A stretch of 6,704 nucleotides of DNA, taken from contig CAUEQX010000101.1 of the NCBI GenBank assembly GCA_959020035.1, positions 1-6,704 on the forward strand. The letters run 5' to 3'. Positions 1 to 6,198 of the stretch are shown here, piece after piece; position 1 is the stretch's first letter; each line of letters begins with the position of its first letter. The DNA comes from an uncultured Collinsella sp. (GTDB lineage: Bacteria > Actinomycetota > Coriobacteriia > Coriobacteriales > Coriobacteriaceae). A program made the position numbers and the translations under genes. The notes beneath the pieces are model-generated. The model was given only the letters and a program-made list of their open reading frames with translations. It was not told the origin of the DNA and did no database searches.

Positions 1-1248
1 GCGTTTGCCGTGGTCGGTGTTCTGGCGCTGATTGCCATCGTGCGCGTTTTGCCGGACAGCTGGTTTGGGGAGGATGTGCTCAGGATCTTCCTCATAGGCA
101 TGATAGGGCTACTGTTTCTGGTGTTCTTGGTGGGCAGCGGCAGCCGTGGCGCCACGCGCTGGCTTAACATCGCCGGTATTCAGTTCCAGCCTTCCGAGTT
201 TTTAAAGCCATTTGCCATTGCGTATTCGGCCATCATGCTTGATCGCTTCTTTTCGCCCGGTGGCAACATCAACGAATTTCTTCGCAAGATGGGCATCTAC
301 CTGGGCATTTCGCTCTTTCTGATCTTTATCCAGCCCGATTTCGGTACTGTCCTGATCATCCTGTTGACCCTCATGTGCATGGCGTTGTTTGCGGGTCTCG
401 ACCCCAGATTTATCATCGGCGTGCTAATCTTCGGCATTCTCGTGATCGTGATTGCGCTTGTCGCAGAGCCGTACCGTATGGTGCGTATTCAGGTTGCCTT
501 GAACCCTTGGGCCGACGAGTATGGTGACGGCTATCAGGCCACGCTTGCCATTATGGCCTTTGCCTCGGGCGGTCTGTTCGGCCGTGGCATCGGCAACTCA
601 ACCATGAAGTACTCGTATCTGCCCGAGGCGCACAATGACTACATCCTGGCCATCATTGGCGAGGAAGTCGGTTTTGTCGGAACCGTGCTGTTCTTCTTGG
701 TGTTTGCGATGCTGATCTACTCGGCGTTTCGCATTGCCGAGCAGGCGACCGATCGCCGGGGCGCGCTTATGGCGTCTGGCTCCGCGGTCATTCTCGCAGT
801 GCAGTTTTTGATTAACGCGCTGGGCATCCTCAACGTGTTTCCCATGACGGGCAAACCGTTGCCGTTTATTAGCTACGGCGGTTCGTCGATTATTGTGTCG
901 CTCATGCTTGCCGGGTTGATCCTGCGCGTTTCGTACGAGAGCGCCCGCCGCGATGAGTATGACCGCCGCCGTGAGAGCTTTGCCGTTATGGATGAGAGTA
1001 CCGCCGGCGTGCCCCACGTGCGCGGCGAGCGATCTTCGCGTAACGGTTTTACCGTCCTGGATGGCTCTGCGACCGACCCCGCAGCCCGCCCGCGTCAGCG
1101 AACGGCGCCGCAAGGTCGTCCTCAGCGCCCCACTCCTCGCAATGCGGGCGGCGGATATAATCGAATCGATTTGAACTCAGACCCGTCGGCGCGTCTGCGT
1201 ACCGACGGCCAGGGACCGCGTGTACGAAGGGACTACCATGACCGATAA
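1..1248 (+). CDS. ftsW: FtsW, SEDS-family septal peptidoglycan glycosyltransferase (5' partial)
   Basis: FtsW polymerises lipid II into septal glycan strands together with a class B penicillin-binding protein in the cytoplasmic membrane. The frame is open from base 1 with no stop, giving 415 residues. The GTG at 10 is not a credible start, because the family normally has further N-terminal sequence with one or two membrane helices before this point. Visible family motifs are GATRW (codons 50-54), QPSEF (63-67), QPDFGT (111-116), the NPW...GYQ stretch (168-178), LPEAHNDY (207-214) with the conserved Asp at 637-639 matching the catalytic Asp of SEDS proteins, GEEVG (220-224) and PLPFISYGGSS (287-297). 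About nine hydrophobic segments are present. After the last helix comes a 105-residue cytoplasmic tail (931-1245) with 21 Arg and no Lys. RodA is the alternative, but the setting next to murG, murC, ftsQ and ftsZ favours FtsW. The 3' end overlaps murG by 11 nt. Confidence 0.93.
   Translation, partial: AFAVVGVLALIAIVRVLPDSWFGEDVLRIFLIGMIGLLFLVFLVGSGSRGATRWLNIAGIQFQPSEFLKPFAIAYSAIMLDRFFSPGGNINEFLRKMGIYLGISLFLIFIQPDFGTVLIILLTLMCMALFAGLDPRFIIGVLIFGILVIVIALVAEPYRMVRIQVALNPWADEYGDGYQATLAIMAFASGGLFGRGIGNSTMKYSYLPEAHNDYILAIIGEEVGFVGTVLFFLVFAMLIYSAFRIAEQATDRRGALMASGSAVILAVQFLINALGILNVFPMTGKPLPFISYGGSSIIVSLMLAGLILRVSYESARRDEYDRRRESFAVMDESTAGVPHVRGERSSRNGFTVLDGSATDPAARPRQRTAPQGRPQRPTPRNAGGGYNRIDLNSDPSARLRTDGQGPRVRRDYHDR
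1226..1232 (+). promoter_or_regulatory. Shine-Dalgarno site of murG
   Basis: GAAGGGA lies inside the end of ftsW, with 5-6 bases between it and the ATG at 1238. This spacing decides the murG start. The in-frame GTG at 1220 lies upstream of this site, and the ATG at 1250 would be 17 bases away and would shorten the N-terminus. Confidence 0.75.
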
Positions 1249-2353
1249 AATGACCGTTGCTATTGCAGCCGGCGGCACGGCAGGGCACATCAACCCCGCG
1301 CTCGCCTTGGCCGAAGAGCTGCGTGACCGTGGCCACCACGTTGTGTTCGTGGGCCAGTCGCGCAAGCTCGAGGGTCGTCTGGTCCCCGAGGCTGGGTTTG
1401 ATTTTGTGCCCATTACGGTCACGGGCTTCGACCGCTCCCGTCCTTGGACGGCGCTGACCTCGCTATGGCGTGTCAACAAAGCCAAGCGTGCGCTCGCCAG
1501 TCATTTCTCAAAGGTCGGCAAGCCCGATGCCGCCATTGGTTTTGGTGCCTATGTCGAGGTTCCGCTGCTGGGGTGGTGCAAGGGCGCGGGCGTTCCGTAT
1601 CTGCTGCATGAGCAGAACTCTGTTCCGGGCCTGGCCAACAAGATGATGAACTCCCACGCCGCCCGCGTGTGCATCTCGGTGCCGGCAGCGCGTTCGGTCT
1701 TTGAGCGCGAAGGTGACCCTGATCACGTGCTCATGACCGGCAACCCCGTACGTCGCTCGGTAATCGAGGGCGATCGCGCTCGCGGCCGCAAGGCACTTGG
1801 CGTTCCCGAGGACGCTACGCTGCTACTCGTCTTTGGCGGTTCACTTGGCGCCCAGCACCTCAACGAGCGCGTGGTTTCGCTCAAAAACGAGCTGCTTTCG
1901 CGCAAGAACCTCTATGTGTTGCATTCGACGGGTGCCGACGGCTTTGAGGAGACCGAGCGCGCTTTGGCGCTGACGCCCGAGGAGGCGAAGCGTTACCGCG
2001 TCCAGTCTTACATCGACAACATGGGCGATATGCTGGCTGCTGCCGATTTGGTGCTCTCGCGTTCGGGCGCATCGAGCGTGGCCGAGATCGCTGCGCTCGC
2101 CGTGCCTTCGGTGCTCGTGCCGTATCCGCATGCGACGGCCGACCACCAAACCACCAATGCCCGTTATCTGGTCGACGCCGGGGCCGGCGTGCTCTGCGCC
2201 GATGCCGATATCGACGGTTTTGCCTTTGCCGATGAACTGCTGCACCTGGTCGATGACGCGGCGGCGCGCGACGCCATGCGTCAGGCGGCGCGTGGTCTGG
2301 CTCAGGATAGGGCCGCCGCTCTTCTGGCGGATGCGGTAGAGGGTTTGCGTTAG
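1238..2353 (+). CDS. murG: MurG, lipid II-forming GlcNAc transferase
   Basis: MurG transfers GlcNAc from UDP-GlcNAc to lipid I (undecaprenyl-PP-MurNAc-pentapeptide), making lipid II at the cytoplasmic face of the membrane. The 371-residue product is close to the usual 350-370. The N-terminal GT-B domain carries GGTAGH (12-17), the glycine-rich acceptor/diphosphate loop with His17, and HEQN...PGL (124-132). The TGNPVR linker is at 167-172. The C-terminal UDP-GlcNAc domain carries GGSLGA (200-205), SRSGASSVAE (274-283, with Glu283 at the position of the nucleotide-sugar-binding Glu of E. coli MurG) and HATADHQTTNA (298-308, with Gln304). The ATG at 1238 is chosen for its Shine-Dalgarno site. 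It overlaps ftsW by 11 nt, which suggests translational coupling between the enzyme making lipid II and the enzyme using it. Nothing essential appears to be missing. Confidence 0.96.
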   Translation: MTDKMTVAIAAGGTAGHINPALALAEELRDRGHHVVFVGQSRKLEGRLVPEAGFDFVPITVTGFDRSRPWTALTSLWRVNKAKRALASHFSKVGKPDAAIGFGAYVEVPLLGWCKGAGVPYLLHEQNSVPGLANKMMNSHAARVCISVPAARSVFEREGDPDHVLMTGNPVRRSVIEGDRARGRKALGVPEDATLLLVFGGSLGAQHLNERVVSLKNELLSRKNLYVLHSTGADGFEETERALALTPEEAKRYRVQSYIDNMGDMLAAADLVLSRSGASSVAEIAALAVPSVLVPYPHATADHQTTNARYLVDAGAGVLCADADIDGFAFADELLHLVDDAAARDAMRQAARGLAQDRAAALLADAVEGLR

Positions 2354-2450
2354 TTAGACGGGATATCGTCGGTCGCCCTCGCGCTGATGCGGTAGGTGCG
2401 GTACAGTTAACGGGTTACAGGCAGTGTTTACGCAAGGAGTACACGAGCAC
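2354..2450 (+). other. murG-murC intergenic gap
   Basis: This is a 97-base gap in an otherwise tightly packed set of genes. I see no hairpin followed by a T-run and no well-spaced -35/-10 pair. It holds two copies of TGCGGTA nine bases apart (2388 and 2397). The first is part of GATGCGGTAG (2386-2395), which also occurs at 2330-2339 near the 3' end of murG. The murC Shine-Dalgarno site is at the right edge. Read-through from murG is the simplest reading. Confidence 0.5.
2434..2439 (+). promoter_or_regulatory. Shine-Dalgarno site of murC
   Basis: AAGGAG sits 11 bases before the ATG at 2451, slightly longer than usual spacing. It excludes the in-frame GTG at 2424, which lies upstream of the site, and supports 2451 as the start. 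Confidence 0.75.
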
Positions 2451-3869
2451 ATGGCTGATTCCCAGACTGCAACCTCCGCGCCCGAGTTTAAGAGCGCCCA
2501 CTTTATCGGTATCGGCGGCGCCGGCATGAGCGGCATCGCCCTCGTTCTGCACGAGCGCGGTTATGCCGTTACCGGCTCCGACCTTAAGACGTCACGTTAT
2601 ATCCGCCAGCTTACCCGCGCTGGTGTGAAGGTGCATGTGGGCCATGAGGCCGCCACGATCGACGAGGTCAAGCCCGACGTGGTTGTTGTCTCCACCGCTA
2701 TTCCGGAGTCTAACCCTGAACTCGTGCGCGCTCGCGAGCTTGGTATTCCCGTGTGGCCCCGTGCCAAGATGCTCTCTGCTTTGGGCCACGGCTACACCAC
2801 CGTCGCTGTTGCCGGCACGCATGGCAAGACCACCACGTCTTCGATGTGCGCCACCATGCTCGACCGCATGGGTCTGGATCCGAGCTTCCTGATCGGTGGC
2901 ATCGTCGAGGGCTATGACACGAACGGCAAGAACGGCTCGGGCGACTACTTTGTCGCCGAGGCCGACGAGTCCGACAGCTCCTTCCTGTTCCTGGACCCCA
3001 ACGTGGTCATTGTGACCAACGTCGAGGCCGACCACCTCGATCACTACTCGGGTATCGAGGAGATCGAGGCGACTTTCGCCAAATTCATGAGCCTGGTGGG
3101 CGAGGACGGCACCGTCATCGTCTGCGGTGAGGACCCGCATCTGGTCGAGCTCGCCAAGTCGACGGGCCGTCACGTGCTTTCCTACGGCTTTGCCGAGAGC
3201 AACGACATCGTCTGCATGCACCCGGATGTCAAGGGCATCCAGAGCGACTTTATCGTTCGCTTTGAGGACGGCACTGAGCACGCTGTGGAGATCAAGAGCA
3301 ATCCCGGTCGCCACAACATGCTCAACGCCACGGCGGTGCTCACCGTCGCCCATGTCCTGGGCCTTGACATCGACGCCGCCGCCAAGGCGCTCTCGAGCTT
3401 TGAGGGCGTCCGCCGTCGCTTTACCCACGTGGGCGATATCGATGGCATCACCGTGGTCGATGATTACGGCCATCACCCCACCGAGATCAAGGCGACGCTT
3501 GCTGCCGCTTCGTCGCTGGGCTACAAGCACGTCGACGTCGTGTTCCAGCCGCATCGCTATTCGCGCCTGCAGGCCCTGTGCGACGACTTTGCCGATGCAT
3601 TTGCCAATGCCGATAAACTGCTGCTGATTGATGTGTTCTCGGCTGGCGAGATGCCCATTCCGGGTGTCACCTCTAAGATGCTCGCCGATACCGTGCGCGC
3701 CAAGCATCCTGGCAAGGAGGTCGTGTACTGCTCCAGCCGTCTTGAGCTCAATCAGGAGCTCGAGCAGATGGTGGGCGAGGGCGACCTGCTGCTCACAATG
3801 GGTGCCGGTGACGTTACGACCGTCGGTCCCGAGTTTATCGAGTATCTGACTGCCAAGAAAGACGCTTAA
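2451..3869 (+). CDS. murC: MurC, UDP-N-acetylmuramate--L-alanine ligase
   Basis: MurC uses ATP to add L-Ala to UDP-MurNAc, the first step of the peptide stem, in the cytoplasm. The 472-residue product is of normal family length. The three Mur-ligase domains are visible in order. The UDP-MurNAc Rossmann domain has GIGGAGMSGIA (20-30). The central ATPase has P-loop GTHGKTTT (122-129), EADESD (170-175), TNVEADHLDHY (189-199) and GRHNMLNA (286-293). The C-terminal domain has RRRF (321-324), DDYGHHPTE (337-345), QPHRYSR (366-372) and GAGD (451-454). DDYGHHPTE and the GIGGAGMSG loop separate MurC from MurD, MurE and MurF. The nearby Mpl branch is less likely given the setting between murG and murB. 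Codons are strongly biased to G/C in third position and Lys is nearly always AAG, which suggests good expression. Only 5 nt separate its stop from murB. Confidence 0.97.
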   Translation: MADSQTATSAPEFKSAHFIGIGGAGMSGIALVLHERGYAVTGSDLKTSRYIRQLTRAGVKVHVGHEAATIDEVKPDVVVVSTAIPESNPELVRARELGIPVWPRAKMLSALGHGYTTVAVAGTHGKTTTSSMCATMLDRMGLDPSFLIGGIVEGYDTNGKNGSGDYFVAEADESDSSFLFLDPNVVIVTNVEADHLDHYSGIEEIEATFAKFMSLVGEDGTVIVCGEDPHLVELAKSTGRHVLSYGFAESNDIVCMHPDVKGIQSDFIVRFEDGTEHAVEIKSNPGRHNMLNATAVLTVAHVLGLDIDAAAKALSSFEGVRRRFTHVGDIDGITVVDDYGHHPTEIKATLAAASSLGYKHVDVVFQPHRYSRLQALCDDFADAFANADKLLLIDVFSAGEMPIPGVTSKMLADTVRAKHPGKEVVYCSSRLELNQELEQMVGEGDLLLTMGAGDVTTVGPEFIEYLTAKKDA

Positions 3870-3874
3870 GTCTA

Positions 3875-4786
3875 ATGGGGCTGTTTAACGCCGTCATGGC
3901 GCTCTCGGGCATGATCGACACGGATGTGATCGAGGACGAGCGCCTTGCGCGTCATACGAGCTATCGTATCGGCGGCAAGGCCGACCTCTTTGTGACGTGC
4001 CATAGCTATCATGCCCTCCGCCGCGCCGTGGCGGTGCTCGATCGCGAGCAGGTGCCGTGGGTCATCATCGGCAAGGGCTCCAATCTGCTGGTTGCCGATG
4101 GCGGTTATCGCGGCGCCGTCATTTCGCTCGGACGTGAGTTTCAGCGCACGGTTGTTGCCGATGACGGTTGTACGCTGACGGTCGGTGCGGGCGTGATGTT
4201 TGCGCGCCTGGTCAACGATGCCCTGTCGCGTAGCCTCTCGGGCCTTGAGTTTGCCGTTGGCATCCCTGGTTCGGTTGGCGGTGCGATATCTATGAATGCC
4301 GGCACACGGACCGAGTGGATTGGCTCGCTGGTTGAGGATGTCGTAACGTTTGACCCGGCATCCGGTATCAAACATTATGCGGGGTCCGAGATCACTTGGG
4401 GCTACCGCGAATGTAGCCTTCCCCGCAATGAGATCATCCTCGAGTGCGTGCTCAAGCTTAAACCGGCGCCCAAGGCCGACATTCGCGAGCGCATGGAGCG
4501 GTACCTGACGAGGCGCAAGCGTACACAGCCCATGGGTCGCGCATCCTGCGGGTCGGTCTTTCGCAACCCGCCCGATGCGAGCGTGGGCAAGCTTATCGAG
4601 GATTGTGGATTAAAGGGTTTTTCGATTGGCGGCGCGGAAGTTTCGCCCGTTCACGCTAATTTTATCGTTAATAACGGAACTGCCTCGGCCGATGACGTTG
4701 CCGCGGTTATCAGACATGTGCACGGAAAGGTGAGGGAGGCGTATGGCATCGAGCTCAGACCGGAAGTTAAATTCCTCGGCTTCTAG
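3875..4786 (+). CDS. murB: MurB, UDP-N-acetylenolpyruvoylglucosamine reductase
   Basis: MurB is an FAD enzyme that reduces UDP-GlcNAc-enolpyruvate to UDP-MurNAc with NADPH, supplying the MurC substrate. At 303 residues it matches the short (type II) family. FAD-binding features are SYRIGG (29-34), GKGSNLL (66-72) and GIPGSVGGAISMNAG (129-143). The catalytic domain has Tyr177-Arg178, the proton-donor Ser227 within CGSVFRNP (225-232), SPVHANFIVN (257-266) and the C-terminal catalytic Glu297 in RPEVKF. The usual YRxS motif reads YREC, with Cys180 replacing Ser. The start is uncertain. The ATG at 3875 lies 5 nt after the murC stop with no clear Shine-Dalgarno site, and the ATGs at 3896 and 3911 have none either, so coupling to murC is likely. 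The 3' end overlaps ftsQ by 44 nt in another frame. Confidence 0.95.
   Translation: MGLFNAVMALSGMIDTDVIEDERLARHTSYRIGGKADLFVTCHSYHALRRAVAVLDREQVPWVIIGKGSNLLVADGGYRGAVISLGREFQRTVVADDGCTLTVGAGVMFARLVNDALSRSLSGLEFAVGIPGSVGGAISMNAGTRTEWIGSLVEDVVTFDPASGIKHYAGSEITWGYRECSLPRNEIILECVLKLKPAPKADIRERMERYLTRRKRTQPMGRASCGSVFRNPPDASVGKLIEDCGLKGFSIGGAEVSPVHANFIVNNGTASADDVAAVIRHVHGKVREAYGIELRPEVKFLGF
4733..4739 (+). promoter_or_regulatory. Shine-Dalgarno site of ftsQ, inside murB
   Basis: AGGGAGG is within the murB coding region and ends 3 bases before the ATG at 4743. The spacing is short, but the match is strong and a second partial match, AAGGTGA, lies at 4727-4733. It supports the overlapping start. The next in-frame ATG (4980) would remove half of the cytoplasmic tail. 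Confidence 0.7.
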
Positions 4787-5999
4787 AGCATCGAAACCCA
4801 CCTTCCGCCGCGCCGGAGGGCGTTCCGGCGCGCCTGCCAAACCTCAACGCAATATCGTCGCGCACTCTAAGCCTGTCGGGCATGCTCGACAGGCCAGTCG
4901 TCCGGTTGTCGGCTCGCAGCTCGGTAATCGTCCGGCCGCAAAAAAGTCCTCGCGTCCCTCGGTGACGTCAAAGCCTGTTATGGGCGCCAAGCCTGCCCGT
5001 CCTATGGCAACTCCTAAGCCCTCGACGGGAACTAAGGCGGCGCGTCCGGGTCGCACGCTGGGCGCATCGAAACCGCGCTCGCTGACATCGGTGCCGGCTA
5101 CCGCCAAGAAGCCTTCGGGTAAAAAAGGCGTCAACCCGTTGTCTTTACTTAGGGCGATGGCAAATAAAACATCAGACGCCGCTTCTGTCGTTACAGGCAA
5201 AGGCAAAATCGTGGGCGGCGTTTTGGCCGTCTTGGCCGTGCTCGTCGTCGTTGCTATCGTGGTGATTAATTCTGGATTGTTTACCGCCACTGATATTCAG
5301 ATTCAAGGCAGCGAGCATGTGACGAAGCACGATGCTATCCAGCTGATCGATTTGCCCGAGGGAACGTCGCTTTTTAACGTCGATCCCGACCAGATTACCG
5401 AGGACCTCAAGCAGAACCCGTGGGTCTCGGGCGTGGATGTCCAGCGTCAGTTCCCACATACGCTCATCATTACGCCGATGGAGCGCAAGGTCATTGCAAT
5501 TGCCTATATCAGCTCCGATGACCTTGCCTGGGCCATCGGGGATGATGACACCTGGATCGCCCCGCTGTCGACGTCGGTCGAAGTGGATGACCAGGGCAAC
5601 GTCATCACGACGGGGCAGGGCTCAAATACCCTGACCGGCATTGATGCCGCGCTGGCGCTCGCTAAGCACTATGGCGCGGTGTTGTTGACTGATGTCTCGG
5701 CGGATGTCGCTCCGGTTTCCGGCCAGGCAGTGAGCTCCAAGGCCGTTAAGGCTGGCTTGGATTATGTGCGTGGTTTTTCGAGCGAGTTCTTGGGACAAGT
5801 CAAGGATATTTCCACGCCTTCGGTCGAAGCCATCTCGGCAAACCTCAATAACGGCATTGAGGTGTCGCTGGGCGATTCGAACGATATCGTCAAGAAGGAG
5901 CGCGTAGTCACCAAGCTGCTTTCGCAGGTAGAGGGCGTAACGTATATCAATGTGCGCTCTCCGGGTAACTATACATTTAGGAACGCTCCGACCTCGTAG
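4743..5999 (+). CDS. ftsQ: FtsQ/DivIB divisome protein with long basic N-terminal tail
   Basis: FtsQ is a bitopic membrane protein that links the cytoplasmic ring to the extracytoplasmic synthesis complex (FtsB/FtsL, FtsW/FtsI). At 418 residues it is longer than E. coli FtsQ (276) or M. tuberculosis FtsQ (about 314). Residues 1-155 form a cytoplasmic tail low in complexity, with 33 Lys/Arg, 13 [KR]P dipeptides and no Asp or Glu between residues 7 and 144. One membrane helix spans about 157-177. The POTRA domain follows at about 180-250, starting FTATDIQIQGSEHV and including the NPWV (225-228) and TLIITPMER (240-248) segments. The beta domain runs from about 261 to the end, with VTYINVRSPG (399-408) near the C-terminus. 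Lys codons in the tail are half AAA (9 of 18), unlike the ftsZ fragment. The start is set by AGGGAGG and overlaps murB by 44 nt. Its place directly before ftsZ fits the actinobacterial dcw order without ftsA. Confidence 0.92.
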   Translation: MASSSDRKLNSSASRASKPTFRRAGGRSGAPAKPQRNIVAHSKPVGHARQASRPVVGSQLGNRPAAKKSSRPSVTSKPVMGAKPARPMATPKPSTGTKAARPGRTLGASKPRSLTSVPATAKKPSGKKGVNPLSLLRAMANKTSDAASVVTGKGKIVGGVLAVLAVLVVVAIVVINSGLFTATDIQIQGSEHVTKHDAIQLIDLPEGTSLFNVDPDQITEDLKQNPWVSGVDVQRQFPHTLIITPMERKVIAIAYISSDDLAWAIGDDDTWIAPLSTSVEVDDQGNVITTGQGSNTLTGIDAALALAKHYGAVLLTDVSADVAPVSGQAVSSKAVKAGLDYVRGFSSEFLGQVKDISTPSVEAISANLNNGIEVSLGDSNDIVKKERVVTKLLSQVEGVTYINVRSPGNYTFRNAPTS

Positions 6000-6063
6000 C
6001 GCTGGTTGATGCTTTGTTGAGGGGCCATACCACGCCGTTTATCTGGTTTGTTTGGTTTTCACG

Positions 6064-6077
6064 GTCAATTATTTGAC
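6064..6077 (+). repeat. Inverted repeat GTCAA-N4-TTGAC
   Basis: Perfect 5-bp arms flank TTAT. The right arm overlaps the -35-like TTGACT. It could be an operator half-site pair in the ftsZ promoter region or chance. Short arms in AT-rich DNA keep the confidence low. Confidence 0.4.
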
Positions 6078-6130
6078 TGATACGTTCATAATGTGCAAAC
6101 ATAATACGGTTTACCTTTGCATTTACTTTC

Positions 6131-6142
6131 AACCTGAAGGTT
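6131..6142 (+). repeat. Inverted repeat AACCT-GA-AGGTT
   Basis: Perfect 5-bp arms around a 2-base centre, in the ftsZ leader about 45 bases before the ribosome binding site. The centre is too small for an RNA hairpin, so if functional it would be a DNA-level protein site. Confidence 0.35.
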
Positions 6143-6149
6143 AATGTGC

Positions 6150-6167
6150 GCAGGGGTCGACCCGTGC
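6150..6167 (+). repeat. Near-perfect 18-bp GC palindrome before ftsZ
   Basis: GCAGGGGTCGACCCGTGC pairs with its own reverse complement at eight of nine position pairs; the only failure is the pair 6153/6164 (G opposite G). The core GGGTCGACCC (6154-6163) is perfect. It lies 20 bases before the ftsZ Shine-Dalgarno site and stands out as GC-rich inside an AT-rich spacer. It could be a transcription factor site or, in RNA, a short hairpin with a UCGA loop. No T-run follows, so it is not an intrinsic terminator. Confidence 0.5.
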
Positions 6168-6187
6168 TATGGCTATAACCTTTGTTC

Positions 6188-6192
6188 GGAGG
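6188..6192 (+). promoter_or_regulatory. Shine-Dalgarno site of ftsZ
   Basis: GGAGG lies 6 bases before the ATG at 6199, which is optimal spacing and fixes the ftsZ start. Confidence 0.88.
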
Positions 6193-6198
6193 ACCGAC

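Larger units (their letters stand above)
6041..6145 (+). promoter_or_regulatory. Putative AT-rich promoter region of ftsZ
   Basis: Bases 6041-6140 contain only 35 G or C, in sharp contrast to the surrounding GC-rich genes. CATAAT, a 5/6 match to the -10 consensus, occurs at 6087-6092 and again at 6100-6105. TTGACT, a 5/6 match to -35, is at 6073-6078, but the spacer to the second CATAAT is 21 bases, longer than the usual 16-18. Composition and location suggest one or more ftsZ promoters, as reported for ftsZ in other actinobacteria. The exact boxes cannot be fixed by eye. Confidence 0.5.

Noticed and set aside
10..12. GTG at 10 as the ftsW start
   Set aside because: The frame is open to base 1, no Shine-Dalgarno site can be assessed, and the family has additional N-terminal helices, so the gene begins before the window.
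2592..3707. Long open frame of 371 codons on the minus strand opposite murC
   Set aside because: It mirrors the GC-biased third positions of murC, is rich in His/Gly/Val/Asp without family motifs, and the sense strand encodes an unmistakable MurC.
6041..6060. T-rich run after ftsQ as an intrinsic terminator
   Set aside because: The T-run is broken by GG pairs and no stable GC hairpin precedes it.
6091..6144. Possible 17-residue leader peptide before ftsZ
   Set aside because: No Shine-Dalgarno site lies before its ATG, and its start overlaps a -10-like hexamer, so it may not be transcribed from its first base.
6174..6179. TATAAC as a -10 box
   Set aside because: A transcript from here would start at or inside the ftsZ ribosome binding site, and no -35 element lies at the right distance.
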